Notes: generated from the letters alone by a model not told the origin. Numbered from the stretch's first letter, positions 49,817-58,223 are shown. The stretch is 64,000 bases of DNA from Pseudomonadota bacterium (GCA_023436885.1 JAEZHI010000025.1:47694-111693); one strand, 5' to 3'. Numbers and translations: made by a program.

Positions 49817-50764
49817 ATGCGACAGGTAGGACTGATCCTCGAGGACGGATTTCAGCTGATGGGCCTTGCCGCCCTCTCGGCCTTCGAACTCGCCAACGTC
49901 GATCTCGGCGACGATGGCTACCGGCTGACCATCCTGTCGGAAAAGGGCGGTCGGGTGCGGTCGTCGATGGCGGTGGGCATCGAGACGTCGCCACTCGGCG
50001 TGATGCCCGACACGCTGATGGTGGTCGGCGAACTGCAACCCAAGCCCGTGTCGGAGGGACTTGCCGCCTACATTGCGCGCGCCGGCAAGGAGGCGCGCCG
50101 CGTCGCCGGCGTCTGCACCGGCGCCTTCGTCCTGGCGCAGGCCGGCTTGCTCGACGGGCGCGCCGCCACCACCCATTGGGCGCACGCCCGCGACCTGCAG
50201 CAGCGCTACCCGGCCATCCGTGTCGACGACGACCGCATCTTCATTCGGGACGGCAATATATGGACCTCGGCCGGCATGTCCTCGGCCATCGACCTGACGC
50301 TGGCGCTGATCGAGGAAGACCATGGCGCGCCGCTCGCCCGCTCCATCGCCCGCCGCCTCGTGGTCTACCACCGCCGCCCCGGCGGCCAATCGCAGTTCTC
50401 GACGCTGCTCGAGCTGGAGCCGCGCTCCGATCGGGTGAAGCGGGCGCTGGTCTGGGCGCGCGAGCATCTGCGCAATCCCTTGTCGGTCGAGGAACTTGCC
50501 GAGGCGGCCAACCTGTCGCCGCGCCAGTTCAGCCGCGTCTTCCGCGAGGAAACCGGACAGTCGCCCGCCAAGGCGGTGGAGATGCTGCGGCTCGAGGCAG
50601 CGAGGGTCATGTTGGAAGACGGCAAGCACCCGATGGACATCGTCGCCCGCGACACAGGCTTTGCCGACCGCGACCGCATGCGCCGTGCCTTCCTGCGCGC
50701 CTACGGCCAGCCGCCGGCCAGCCTGAAGCGTGCCCTGAAGCTGATGGAAGCGGACGCAGCATGA
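49817..50764 (+). CDS. GlxA-family regulator (DJ-1/PfpI domain plus AraC HTH)
   Basis: A 315-residue regulator. The N-terminal DJ-1/PfpI-like domain (about 1-185) contains the nucleophile-elbow cysteine in RRVAGVCTGAFVLAQAGLLDGRAATTHW. The AraC HTH pair (about 210-312) includes NPLSVEELAEAANLSPRQFSRVFREETGQSPAKAVEMLRLEAAR. The DJ-1 part is thought to sense a ligand such as an amide, amine or reactive carbonyl. It heads a same-strand run with an alpha/beta hydrolase, an SDR and an MFS exporter. Start ATG 49817 opens with MRQVGLILEDGFQ, the conserved first strand. Confidence 0.92.
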   Translation: MRQVGLILEDGFQLMGLAALSAFELANVDLGDDGYRLTILSEKGGRVRSSMAVGIETSPLGVMPDTLMVVGELQPKPVSEGLAAYIARAGKEARRVAGVCTGAFVLAQAGLLDGRAATTHWAHARDLQQRYPAIRVDDDRIFIRDGNIWTSAGMSSAIDLTLALIEEDHGAPLARSIARRLVVYHRRPGGQSQFSTLLELEPRSDRVKRALVWAREHLRNPLSVEELAEAANLSPRQFSRVFREETGQSPAKAVEMLRLEAARVMLEDGKHPMDIVARDTGFADRDRMRRAFLRAYGQPPASLKRALKLMEADAA

Positions 50765-50846
50765 CCTGATTTGTCGTTTGTATGTCATTTGAGACAACGC
50801 GGCCTCGACCTATTCTCCAACCATCGAAAGACGATGGAGAACGGCG

Positions 50847-51662
50847 ATGGCCCAGGCTTCGGAGATAGAAAAGCTAGATACTGCTCACGGCCGGCTGACC
50901 GTACGCCGTGACGGACCGAAGGGCGGCATCCCCTTGCTGCTGCTCCAGCGCTTTCGCGGAACCATGGACGATTGGGATCCGGCCTTCATCGCCGCGCTCT
51001 CGGCCGACCGCGAGGTGATCCGCTTCGACAACGCCGGCATCGGTCGTTCCGGTGGTCGCGTGCCCGACAGCATCGCCGGCATGGCTGCTGTCGCCGCCGA
51101 GGTCATCGAAGGGTTGGAGCTCGGCAAGACGGACGTGCTCGGCTGGTCGCTGGGCGGCACCGTTGGGCTGCAGCTGGCGCTCGACGCGCCCCATATCGTC
51201 CGCCGGCTGATCGTTGCCGGTTCCAGCCCCGGCGGCATCACCGACGGGCCGAAGCCCCACCCGCGCGTGCCGCAGGTGATGACGCACAGCGTCAACGACG
51301 CCGCCGACTTCCTGTTCCTCTTCTATCCGGAGACCACCACCGCCGTCGCCGCCGGCGAAGCCTCGCTCGCCCGCATCGCCGGCCAGGCCGAGCGCGGACC
51401 GGCCGTCACCGCCGAGGCCTTCATGGCCCAGGTGGCGGCCATCAGCAAATGGCCGGGCGTGTTGCACCGGGCGGCGGACCTCTACCTGCCGATCCTGGTC
51501 GCCAACGGCGCCCATGACGTGATGCTGCCGGCCTACCGCTCCTTCGTGCTGTCGCAGCAGGCTCCGGACGCCAAGCTGATCCTCTACCCGGATGCCGGTC
51601 ACGCCTTCCTGTTCCAGGAGATCGAAGACTTCACCCATCAGGTCGAGCTGTTCCTCGCCTGA
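50847..51662 (+). CDS. alpha/beta hydrolase
   Basis: A 271-residue alpha/beta-hydrolase-fold enzyme. It has the oxyanion strand LLLLQRFRG, nucleophile elbow GWSLGG (about 100-105), Asp in ILVANGAHDVML and His in PDAGHAFLFQ, a complete catalytic triad. GGAG lies seven bases upstream of ATG 50847. The substrate is unknown; esterases, haloperoxidase-like and lactone hydrolases share the pattern. It follows the GlxA-type regulator gene by 82 bases and precedes an SDR by 95, a likely regulator-target arrangement. Confidence 0.92.
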   Translation: MAQASEIEKLDTAHGRLTVRRDGPKGGIPLLLLQRFRGTMDDWDPAFIAALSADREVIRFDNAGIGRSGGRVPDSIAGMAAVAAEVIEGLELGKTDVLGWSLGGTVGLQLALDAPHIVRRLIVAGSSPGGITDGPKPHPRVPQVMTHSVNDAADFLFLFYPETTTAVAAGEASLARIAGQAERGPAVTAEAFMAQVAAISKWPGVLHRAADLYLPILVANGAHDVMLPAYRSFVLSQQAPDAKLILYPDAGHAFLFQEIEDFTHQVELFLA

Positions 51663-51757
51663 TCCTTTCCAAAACGCGGCGTCTTGCGGCGTCCGGTTCA
51701 AACCGGCCGAACGCTGCCGCTCGCCTTCAGCACCCAGACTTTTTTCAGGAGACCATC

Positions 51758-52516
51758 ATGAAGACCACCGACAACACCATTTTCATCACCGGCGGCACCT
51801 CGGGCATCGGCCGCGCTCTCGCCGAAGCCTTCCACGCTCTTGGCAACAAGGTGATCATCGCCGGCCGGCGCAAGGCGCTGCTCGATGAAGTCGCCGCCGC
51901 CAACCCCGGCATCGATGGCGTCGAGCTCGACATCGCCGACGCCGCCGACATCGACCGCGTCGCGGCCAAGCTGATCGCCGACTATCCCAGCCTCAACGTC
52001 GTGATCAACAACGCCGGCATCATGCCCTTCGACGATCCCTCGGCAAAGATCGATGACGCCGTCTCCCGCCGCATCCTCGACACCAACCTGCTCGGACCGA
52101 TCCGCCTGACCTCGGCCCTGATCGAGCACCTGAAGGCCCAGCCCCGGGCCACCATCATCCACAACACCTCCGTGCTCGCCTATGTGCCGATCGCCACCAA
52201 CGCGGTCTACTCGGCCTCCAAGGCGGCGCTGCACTCCTACGCGCTCTCCCAGCGCTTCATGCTGCGCGACACCAACGTGACCGTGCAGGAAATCGCTCCG
52301 CCGTGGGTTGACACCGACCTCATCAAGAAGAGCGGCGATCCCCGCGCCATGCCGCTCGACGCCTTCATCGCCGAGACCATGAAGGGCCTCGCCACCGAAG
52401 CGCCAGAAGTCATCGTCGAGGCGATCCGCGCGCTGCGCGACAACCCCGGCAGCAACGAACACGCCCTGGTCGACGGCTTCAATGCGTCGATCGCGGCCAA
52501 CCCGATCCCGGTCTGA
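51758..52516 (+). CDS. short-chain dehydrogenase/reductase (DltE-like)
   Basis: A 252-residue SDR: TGGTSGIG, VELDIADAADIDRV, VVINNAGIMPFDD, the Ser in HNTSVLAYVP and YSASK. APPWVDTDLI after the catalytic region and the absence of the usual DGG tail place it near the DltE/YghA-like groups of reductases. Substrate unknown. It lies between a hydrolase and an MFS exporter on the same strand. Its stop runs directly into the long hairpin at 52518. Confidence 0.9.
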   Translation: MKTTDNTIFITGGTSGIGRALAEAFHALGNKVIIAGRRKALLDEVAAANPGIDGVELDIADAADIDRVAAKLIADYPSLNVVINNAGIMPFDDPSAKIDDAVSRRILDTNLLGPIRLTSALIEHLKAQPRATIIHNTSVLAYVPIATNAVYSASKAALHSYALSQRFMLRDTNVTVQEIAPPWVDTDLIKKSGDPRAMPLDAFIAETMKGLATEAPEVIVEAIRALRDNPGSNEHALVDGFNASIAANPIPV

Positions 52517-52517
52517 G

Positions 52518-52583
52518 AGAGCCTGCCTGAAACTCGTTGTAGCGGGCATCCGCCTCGCCACAGCGAGTTTCAGCTCAGGCTCT
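52518..52583. terminator. long two-part stem-loop directly after the SDR stop
   Basis: AGAGCCTG (52518-52525) pairs with CAGGCTCT (52576-52583), and GAAACTCG (52529-52536) pairs with CGAGTTTC (52564-52571), separated by a 3/4-base internal loop. A small GCGG/CCGC stem sits in the loop. It starts one base after the SDR stop codon and ends 35 bases before the MFS start, so it could attenuate read-through or protect mRNA. No poly-T. Confidence 0.55.
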
Positions 52584-52618
52584 GGCGCTCCCCCAATCCC
52601 ACCGCGCCGGAGGACAAA

Positions 52619-53803
52619 ATGACTGTCACCGATACCCCCGCACCCGCAGCATCGCTTCTTCCGGCCGGCTTCCTGGCGCTCGGCACCTTCGCCATCGGCA
52701 CGGAAAGTTTCATGATCGCCCCGCTCCTGCCGAACATGGCGGTCGATTTCGGCAGGAGCGTGCCTGAAGTGGCGCTGCTCGTCGTGGTCTTCACCCTGAC
52801 CATGGCGCTGAGCGCGCCCTTCACCGCCACGCTGACGGCGGGCCTCAGCCGCCGCCGCGTGCTGCTCGCCGCCATGACGCTGTTTACCGCCGGCAATCTC
52901 CTCGCCGTCTGGTCGCCGAGCTTCGGTGTGCTGATGGTGGCGCGCGTCGCCATGGCAGTAGCATCCGGGCTTTACATCCCAGGCGCCAACGGCCTTGCCG
53001 GCGTCATCGTGCCGCAGCACCTGCGCGGACGGGCGCTTGCCATCGTCAGCGCCGGGCAGACGTTGGCCATCGCCCTGGGCCTGCCGCTCGGCGGTCTCGT
53101 CGGCCACGCCTTCGGCTGGCGCGCCACCTTCGCCGCCGTCGGCGCCATCAGCCTGACGGCCATCGTCGGCATTCTCTCCGGCATCGACCGCGACGCCGGC
53201 GCCGGCCTCGGCGTCGCCACCCTCCGCGAACGGCTCGCCGTGCTCAAGGTCGGCGCCGTGCTGCGCTTCCTCGCCGTCAGCCTGTTCTGGTCGATCGGCG
53301 CCTACGCCGCCTATCCCTATATCGCACCCTATCTCGCCGACGTACTCGGCTTCGGCAACGAGGGCGTGATGGCGGTCGTGTCGCTCTGGGGCATTTCGGC
53401 GGCGGCGGGCGTACTGACCGGCGGCATCCTCAACGATCGTTTCGGCTCGTCCCGCGTAGCCGGCTGGTCGCTCGCCCTCCTCGGCTTGTCCTTCCTGACG
53501 CTGTCGGTCACCGCGCTGGCCCTGAGATCGATCGCCCTGCCGCCGGTGCTGTTCGCCGTGGTGCTCTGGGGCTTTACCGTCTGGTCCTTCTTCCCGGCCC
53601 AGATGTCGCGTCTGATCGGCGCGGTGCGGCCAGCTCAAGCCTCGCTGGTGCTGGCGCTGAACACCTCCACCATGTACCTCGGCTTCTCCATCGGCAGCGC
53701 CCTCGGCGCCCTCCTGCTCGGCACCGGCGCCATCTGGACCATCGGCGCGCTGGCCGCACTGTCGGAATTCATCGCGCTACTGATCGACCGGAAGGCGCGG
53801 TGA
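52619..53803 (+). CDS. MFS transporter (DHA1-like, AraJ/NepI type)
   Basis: A 394-residue, 12-segment exporter. LGTFAIGTESFMIAPLLPNMAVDFGRSVPEVALLVVVFTLTMALSAPF at TM1-2 matches the arabinose/nucleoside-efflux (COG2814) group. Motif A-like sequence near GLSRRRVLL and ARVAMAVASGLYIPGANGLAGVIVPQHLRGRALAIVSAGQTLA are further markers. It is the last gene of the GlxA-hydrolase-SDR-MFS run. A REPIN-like repeat follows between convergent genes. Substrate unknown. Confidence 0.92.
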   Translation: MTVTDTPAPAASLLPAGFLALGTFAIGTESFMIAPLLPNMAVDFGRSVPEVALLVVVFTLTMALSAPFTATLTAGLSRRRVLLAAMTLFTAGNLLAVWSPSFGVLMVARVAMAVASGLYIPGANGLAGVIVPQHLRGRALAIVSAGQTLAIALGLPLGGLVGHAFGWRATFAAVGAISLTAIVGILSGIDRDAGAGLGVATLRERLAVLKVGAVLRFLAVSLFWSIGAYAAYPYIAPYLADVLGFGNEGVMAVVSLWGISAAAGVLTGGILNDRFGSSRVAGWSLALLGLSFLTLSVTALALRSIALPPVLFAVVLWGFTVWSFFPAQMSRLIGAVRPAQASLVLALNTSTMYLGFSIGSALGALLLGTGAIWTIGALAALSEFIALLIDRKAR

Positions 53804-53845
53804 AGCTCTCTGGGGCGATCGATATAACCCGCTCGCCCCTTCCTG

Positions 53846-53940
53846 CCCGAGGTCCTCTGCCTGCGCAGAGGATGACAGATTTATATAAATAAAAACATAT
53901 AGATAGATTGTCATCCTCTGCGCAGGCAGAGGACCTCAGG
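53846..53940. repeat. REPIN-like inverted repeat, copy 3
   Basis: The 33-base arms (53846-53878 and 53908-53940) match at 31 positions around 29 AT-rich bases. Both arms carry the extended inner stem CCTCTGC/GCAGAGG, a version not seen in the other copies, so the arms have changed together. It lies between convergent MFS and SnoaL-like genes and is followed by the family right flank. Confidence 0.9.
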
Positions 53941-53974
53941 CAGAACGAAACGCAACGCCGATATCGCGCTCTCC

Positions 53975-54337
53975 CTAGCCCTCCAGCCGTCGCTCGCCCA
54001 TCCTGAACCACGCCTTCACGATCTTCCCTGCCTCCACCTCGTAGAGACAGACGACATCCACCTCGCCTCGGCCTTCGGGGAAGTTGCGCGTCACCGTTTC
54101 GTGGTCGACCACCACATTGCCGACCACGAAGCGCGCCAGCAGCCGGCCGTTGAGATCGGGTTCGCGGAAGCGCTCGACATGCCGTGCCCGGATCTCCGCA
54201 GTGCCCGAGGCGAGCAGCGTGTCGGGGAAGGCGTAATAGCGGCAGTCGCCGGCCCAGGGCGCCATGAAGGCGTCGATATCGCGGGCATTGTAGGCATCGA
54301 GCTGCGCCCGCACCGGCGCGGTGATGTCGTCGGCCAT
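53975..54337 (-). CDS. SnoaL-like / NTF2-fold protein (nuclear transport factor 2 family)
   Basis: A 120-residue cone-fold protein: VRAQLDAYNARDIDAFMAPWAGDCRYYAFPDTLLASGTAEIRARHVERF is the signature of the NTF2-like group, and IVKAWFRMGERRL closes the sheet. Possible ligand residues are the Asp/Tyr cluster in GDCRYYAFPD. Function unknown. ATG 54337 is 18 bases after the stop of the ACT-domain gene, so it is the last gene of a GNAT-ACT-SnoaL operon. Confidence 0.85.
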   Translation of the reverse strand: MADDITAPVRAQLDAYNARDIDAFMAPWAGDCRYYAFPDTLLASGTAEIRARHVERFREPDLNGRLLARFVVGNVVVDHETVTRNFPEGRGEVDVVCLYEVEAGKIVKAWFRMGERRLEG

Positions 54338-54355
54338 CAATGGTCTCCGGTTGGG

Positions 54356-54739
54356 TCAGACGAGCGTATGACCGGCGTCGGTGAGCAGGCCACGGACGAC
54401 ATCCAGGTCCTCGCGCTTCACCATCACGTGGTCGCCGTCGAAGGTGGAGACCACGAAGATGCCGACGCCATTGTCCGAAAGCGGCGCGATCACCGACAGC
54501 ACGATGCCGGTCTCGTCGAAGGCGAAGGGGCCGAGCAGCTTGAGGCAGGCCCAGCCGCGATCGTCCCTCACCCCCTCGGGAATCCGGCTCTCAAGGCAGA
54601 CGACGGACAGTTCGTCGTCGCTGCGGCTGATGCTGACGAAGCCCGGCCCCTCGGCCCAGGCGGGAATGGGCTCGGACGGCTCGAGCCGCGCCACGCCGTA
54701 GTCACCGTCGAGAACCCGCATCCTCACATGCGACGTCAT
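54356..54739 (-). CDS. ACT-domain protein (CASTOR-type ACT pair)
   Basis: A 127-residue protein with two ACT-like folds: VARLEPSEPIPAWAEGPGFVSISRSDDELSVVCLESRIPEGV and LLGPFAFDETGIVLSVIAPLSDNGVGIFVVSTFDGDHVMVKREDLDVVRGLLTDAGH. The second carries the amino-acid-binding pattern of ACT_7 proteins. Such proteins bind small ligands, often amino acids. Its ATG overlaps the GNAT stop by four bases (ATGA), so the two are coupled and may act together. Confidence 0.9.
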   Translation of the reverse strand: MTSHVRMRVLDGDYGVARLEPSEPIPAWAEGPGFVSISRSDDELSVVCLESRIPEGVRDDRGWACLKLLGPFAFDETGIVLSVIAPLSDNGVGIFVVSTFDGDHVMVKREDLDVVRGLLTDAGHTLV

Positions 54740-55353
54740 TTGAAATCTCCTCGACCAAGATCCTTGACCATCAGGATCAGATCGCTCGGCCCTTCGCTAC
54801 CGGGAAAGGCGGGGAGCGGCCGTTTGTTCCAGTTGACAAAGCCGAGCTTGCGATAAAGCGCCTCGGCGCGCGGATTGAGGCTGTTGAGCAAGAGCGTGAC
54901 GCGCGACTGCCCCGCCGCCCGCGCCATAGCCTCCGCCTCGGCAACCAACGCCGCGCCGAGCCCCTGCCCCCGGAATTCCGGATAGAGCGCGATGGCCGAT
55001 ATGTACCAGGTGCCCTCTGCGATCGCCTTCAGCTCGCTGAGCCCGGCCACCAGATCGACGGCGGGCGCCGGCGCGTCAGCCGCCGGAGGGAGCAGATTGC
55101 CGCTGACCGCCCCGGCCAGCAGCCCGCGACACTCGGCCACCCGCCAGTTGCTGTGATGCAGGAAATGGCTCTTGTCGTTGAGGATGACGTCGCGGCCGAG
55201 CTCGAAGGCGGATTGCCCGGCGTCGGCCGCCAGCCCCCACAGGAAGGAAATCATCCGCCGCGTCGCCATGTCGGACAACAGGGCGAGATGGGCGCAGTCG
55301 TTGGGGGCAGCGGGCCGGAAGGTGATGGGCCGGACGTTGGAGGCTGAAGGCAT
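54736..55353 (-). CDS. GNAT-family N-acetyltransferase
   Basis: A 205-residue acetyltransferase. An N-terminal part TFRPAAPNDCAHLALLSDMATRRMISFLWG is followed by the core WYISAIALYPEFRGQGLGAALVAEAEAMARAAGQSRVTLLLNSLNPRAEALYRKLGFVNWNKRPLPAFP, with the acetyl-CoA loop R-G-Q-G-L-G. ATG 55353 has GAGGA five to six bases upstream. It heads a three-gene unit with ACT and SnoaL-like genes. A terminator-like hairpin lies 32 bases before its start codon, hinting at attenuation. Acceptor unknown. Confidence 0.92.
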   Translation of the reverse strand: MPSASNVRPITFRPAAPNDCAHLALLSDMATRRMISFLWGLAADAGQSAFELGRDVILNDKSHFLHHSNWRVAECRGLLAGAVSGNLLPPAADAPAPAVDLVAGLSELKAIAEGTWYISAIALYPEFRGQGLGAALVAEAEAMARAAGQSRVTLLLNSLNPRAEALYRKLGFVNWNKRPLPAFPGSEGPSDLILMVKDLGRGDFK

Positions 55354-55768
55354 GGTTTCCTCGAAGCTGAAACGGCCGGACAACAAAAAACCCGCCGACC
55401 GCTAGGTGGCAGGTTGCGAAAGATCCCGAGACGATGACGGTGGACTACTTCCCTTCCGTCCCACATCGGCAAGCCAGCGCACCCTGCGGCGATTGCGCAA
55501 GGCGTCGGCGTCGAAGCGAGACAAGGGCGATGTCGATATTCATTGAGAGAACATCGACTGGAACGGCGACAAGGTCAAGCGCCACAAGCGATGCCCTCCC
55601 GCTTGCAGGGAATCGCCGCACTCGCTAACCTCGCACCTAGGCGTAACCCGCGCCTCCTCCCTCCATTCGGGAAAGCATTGCACATGCAGGGTGAATGAAC
55701 ATCGGTCGAACCATCTGTTCGGGCGTCGCATGCGGAGGGGTTGCGTTTGGCTCGTGACGGAGGTTGCG
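55354..55768. other. 415-base divergent intergenic region
   Basis: No supported gene. It holds the leader hairpin at 55385-55413, a 32-codon frame (55445-55543, minus) with four consecutive Arg codons and a weak ribosome site, and the promoter of the helicase-like gene at 55769. The short frame could be a leader peptide but is not called. Confidence 0.45.
55385..55413 (-). terminator. terminator-like hairpin with T6 in the GNAT operon leader (possible attenuator)
   Basis: On the minus strand CCTGCCACC pairs with GGTCGGCGGG around four bases (one bulged G) and is followed by TTTTTT. It stands 32 bases upstream of the GNAT start codon. No minus-strand gene lies upstream for over 1.4 kb, so its natural place is the 5' leader of the operon. 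Confidence 0.55.
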
Positions 55769-56482
55769 ATGAAACTGTCTGCCCCGATTTTCCAACTGAA
55801 GCGCCGCGCCAAGCTGATGGCCCGTGCCGGCAATCTGCCGCTGCATGAAGCGCTCGACAAGATCGCCCGCGACGAAGGCTTTGCCCGCTGGAGCCAGCTT
55901 TCCGCCAGCATGGCCGCCGGCCCGCTCTCGGCCAGCATCCTCTCCCGCCTCGATGATGGCGACCTGTTACTGATGGCCGCCCGCCCCGGCCAGGGCAAGA
56001 CGCTGCTCGGCCTGCAACTGCTCATCGACGCAGTGCGCGCCGGCCGCAGGGCGGTGTTCTTCACGCTGGAGTTCACCGAGCCGCAAGCCCGCGCCCACCT
56101 CGGCAAGCTCGCGACGGCTGCACCCGATCTAGCGGGCAAGGTGGAGATCGTCACCACGGAGGCGATCGGCGCCGACCTCATCATGGCTCACATGGCTGAT
56201 GCGGCGCCGGGATCGGTGGCGGTGATCGACTATCTGCAGATCCTCGATCAGCAGCGCAGCAAGCCGCCGCTCGCCGATCAGGTGGCCGCCCTCAGCGCTT
56301 TCACCAGGGACAAGGGCCTGATCCTCGGCTTCATCTCGCAGATCGACCGTAGCTTCGATCCCGACCAGAAGCGCCTGCCCGATATCGGCGACATTCGCCT
56401 GCCGAACCTCGTCGACCTCGGCCTCTTCACCAAGGCCTGCTTCCTGCAGGGCGGCGAAGCGCAGCTGCAGAACGTGGCGTAA
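55769..56482 (+). CDS. DnaB/RecA-like ATPase with a short N-terminal helical domain (helicase-like)
   Basis: A 237-residue protein. Residues 1-45 (FQLKRRAKLMARAGNLPLHEALDKIARDEGFARWSQL) form a small helical module also seen at the start of other uncharacterised proteins. The rest is a RecA-fold core like the DnaB C-terminal domain: Walker A ARPGQGKT (71-78), FFTLEFTE, Walker B VAVIDYLQIL (about 152-161) and GFISQIDRSFD. It lacks the DnaB N-terminal domain and is half the length of a replicative helicase. GGAGG precedes ATG 55769 at six bases. Role unknown; DNA or RNA remodelling, or a KaiC-like function, are possible. Confidence 0.82.
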   Translation: MKLSAPIFQLKRRAKLMARAGNLPLHEALDKIARDEGFARWSQLSASMAAGPLSASILSRLDDGDLLLMAARPGQGKTLLGLQLLIDAVRAGRRAVFFTLEFTEPQARAHLGKLATAAPDLAGKVEIVTTEAIGADLIMAHMADAAPGSVAVIDYLQILDQQRSKPPLADQVAALSAFTRDKGLILGFISQIDRSFDPDQKRLPDIGDIRLPNLVDLGLFTKACFLQGGEAQLQNVA

Positions 56483-56559
56483 GGGCAACGGCCACCGCGA
56501 CGCCGAGTGTTGCGGTGGCTCGCAAGGGGAGCCCGATATTATCCGCCCGCTCTACTCGT

Positions 56560-56780
56560 CCTGAGATCCTCGCTTTCGCAAGGAAGACAGTTTGATACAT
56601 AAAACAAGCGGATAGCTCGGTGAGCTTTCTGTCAAACTGGCCCCGTTACGAAAGCGGGAACCCACGCGGACTAGAAAGTACCGCCACTATAGCGCGCCGC
56701 ACCCACCCACTATCAACCAACCTATCTATCTGTTTCCATTTATAAAAATCTGTCTTCCTTGCGAACGCGAGGACCTCAGG
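56560..56780. repeat. REPIN-like inverted repeat, copy 4, with a degenerate copy inside
   Basis: The 31-base arms at 56560-56590 and 56750-56780 carry GGAAGACAG and CTGTCTTCC where all other copies have GGATGACAG and CTGTCATCC, so the change is mirrored in both arms. The 159-base interior contains a worn right arm (GTTACGAAAGCGGGAACC) and flank at about 56629-56694, suggesting one copy landed in another. It fills the gap between convergent helicase-like and TetR genes. Confidence 0.82.
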
Positions 56781-56818
56781 CAGAAAGAGGCGCAACGTCC
56801 CTATAGGGCGCTATCTCG

Positions 56819-57511
56819 TTAGCCGCGCTTCCCCGCCATCTTCTCCAGATAGGCGGAAAACATATCCGCCATCGCCTCTGCCCAGGCCGCGATCTCCTCG
56901 TCGGTTCGCGGCGTTTCGGAGAAGCTCTTGCCGACGTTGCTCAGCGTCGTCAGCAGCAGCTCGCCGGCAAGCGCCCGCTCGGCATCCCCGGCATTCGGCA
57001 GCACCTCGCGCATGAAGCGGTCGAGCGCGGCCTCGCTGCCCTGCCGCACTTCCCTCGCCTCGGGGGCATCGCGATAGAGCGGAGCGGCATCGGAGAGCGC
57101 CACCCGCACCGCCGCCTCCTCGCATTCCGATTTCAGGAAGGCGTGCACCTGGGCGCGCAGCCGCTCCAGCGGCGGCCGGCTTTCATCGCCGAGGATGCTC
57201 GCCGTCATCTCCGTGGTCTCGCGCCATTCGTCGCTCTGCAGGCGGAACAGGATGGCCGCCTTGTTGGGGAAATACTGGTAGAGCGAGCCGATGCTGACGC
57301 CGGCCTTTTCGGCCACCCGCGCCGTGGTGAACCGCTGCGCGCCCTCCTTCGCCAAAACCTGAACAGCAGCCTGAAGAATGGCCGAAACAAGCTCGGCCGA
57401 GCGGGCCTGCTTGGGCTGTTTTCGCGAGGAAATCCGGGGAGTTGGCTGGTCGGGCACAGCGGCCTCCGGAGTTGCGAATAGGAAATGCGACGAATTGATC
57501 GTATTTTCCAT
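56819..57511 (-). CDS. TetR/AcrR-family transcriptional regulator
   Basis: A 230-residue regulator. The HTH is SAELVSAILQAAVQVLAKEGAQRFTTARVAEKAGVSIGSLYQYFPNKAAILFRL (about 38-90). The C-terminal domain (about 100-225) shows AERALAGELLLTTLSNVGKSFSE, a common TetR_C pattern. Start ATG 57511 is preferred; the frame extends upstream into the promoter of the methyltransferase. It is divergent from the methyltransferase with only 37 bases between starts, so it very probably controls it and itself. Confidence 0.92.
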   Translation of the reverse strand: MENTINSSHFLFATPEAAVPDQPTPRISSRKQPKQARSAELVSAILQAAVQVLAKEGAQRFTTARVAEKAGVSIGSLYQYFPNKAAILFRLQSDEWRETTEMTASILGDESRPPLERLRAQVHAFLKSECEEAAVRVALSDAAPLYRDAPEAREVRQGSEAALDRFMREVLPNAGDAERALAGELLLTTLSNVGKSFSETPRTDEEIAAWAEAMADMFSAYLEKMAGKRG

Positions 57512-57548
57512 TCCAACGCAACACCGCAGTTTTGAGAGGAAAATCCCG

Positions 57549-58223
57549 ATGTCCTCCCTCATGGAAGCTCCCCTTGCCCCGATCCTCGAGCGGCTGTTCG
57601 CCGAGGATGACGCCTACTGGTCTAGAGATTCCCAAGCCATGCGATACTGGTCCGATCTTCCGGTCGAGGAGCGGCAGCGCCGCATCCAGAGCAAGACCGA
57701 TTACCGCGCCCTCTACGCCGCCCTCGCCGACGCGCCGCTCGCCATCTCCCGAGAAACCGGCCGCCTGCTCTACATGCTGGCGCGCAACCCGTCGGTGCGG
57801 ACAATCGTCGAGTTCGGCACCTCCTTCGGCCTGTCGACGCTGCATCTCGCCTCGGCCCTGAAGGACAGCGGCGGCGGCCGGCTGATCACCACCGAATTCG
57901 AGCACGCCAAGGTGGCCGAGGCGCGCTTCAACCTGATGGCCGCCGGCCTCTCCGACCTCGTCGAGATCCGCGAGGGCGACGCGCTAAAAACGCTGGCCAC
58001 CGACCTGCCTGACAGCATCGACCTGGTGCTGCTCGACGGCGCCAAGGGCCTCTATACCGACGTGCTCGACCTCCTCGAAAGCCGCCTCCGCCCCGGCGCG
58101 CTGGTGCTCGCCGACGACGCCGACCAGTGCCCGGAGTATCTCGACCGCGTGCGCGATCCGGAGAACGGATACCTCTCGGTTTCGGTGGCCAACGACATCG
58201 AGCTATCGCTGCGGCTCGGGTGA
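57549..58223 (+). CDS. SAM-dependent O-methyltransferase (catechol-OMT-like)
   Basis: A 224-residue class I methyltransferase: VRTIVEFGTSFGLSTLHLASAL is motif I (E-F-G-T-S-x-G), RLITTEFEHAKVAEARFNL motif II, EIREGDALKTL and IDLVLLDGAKGLYTDVLDLLESRLRPGALVLADDADQ carry the metal-binding Asp pair of methyltransferase family 3. It methylates a phenolic or similar small molecule. ATG 57549 follows AGAGGA. It is divergent from its likely TetR regulator. Confidence 0.92.
   Translation: MSSLMEAPLAPILERLFAEDDAYWSRDSQAMRYWSDLPVEERQRRIQSKTDYRALYAALADAPLAISRETGRLLYMLARNPSVRTIVEFGTSFGLSTLHLASALKDSGGGRLITTEFEHAKVAEARFNLMAAGLSDLVEIREGDALKTLATDLPDSIDLVLLDGAKGLYTDVLDLLESRLRPGALVLADDADQCPEYLDRVRDPENGYLSVSVANDIELSLRLG

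Noticed and set aside
51698..53638. 646-codon minus-strand frame opposite the SDR and MFS genes
   Set aside because: Shadow frame; very high Gly, Ala, Asp and Arg, and both plus-strand genes are clear.
55445..55543. 32-codon minus-strand frame with four Arg codons as a defined leader-peptide gene
   Set aside because: Ribosome site is weak and conservation cannot be seen; kept only as a note to the attenuator finding.
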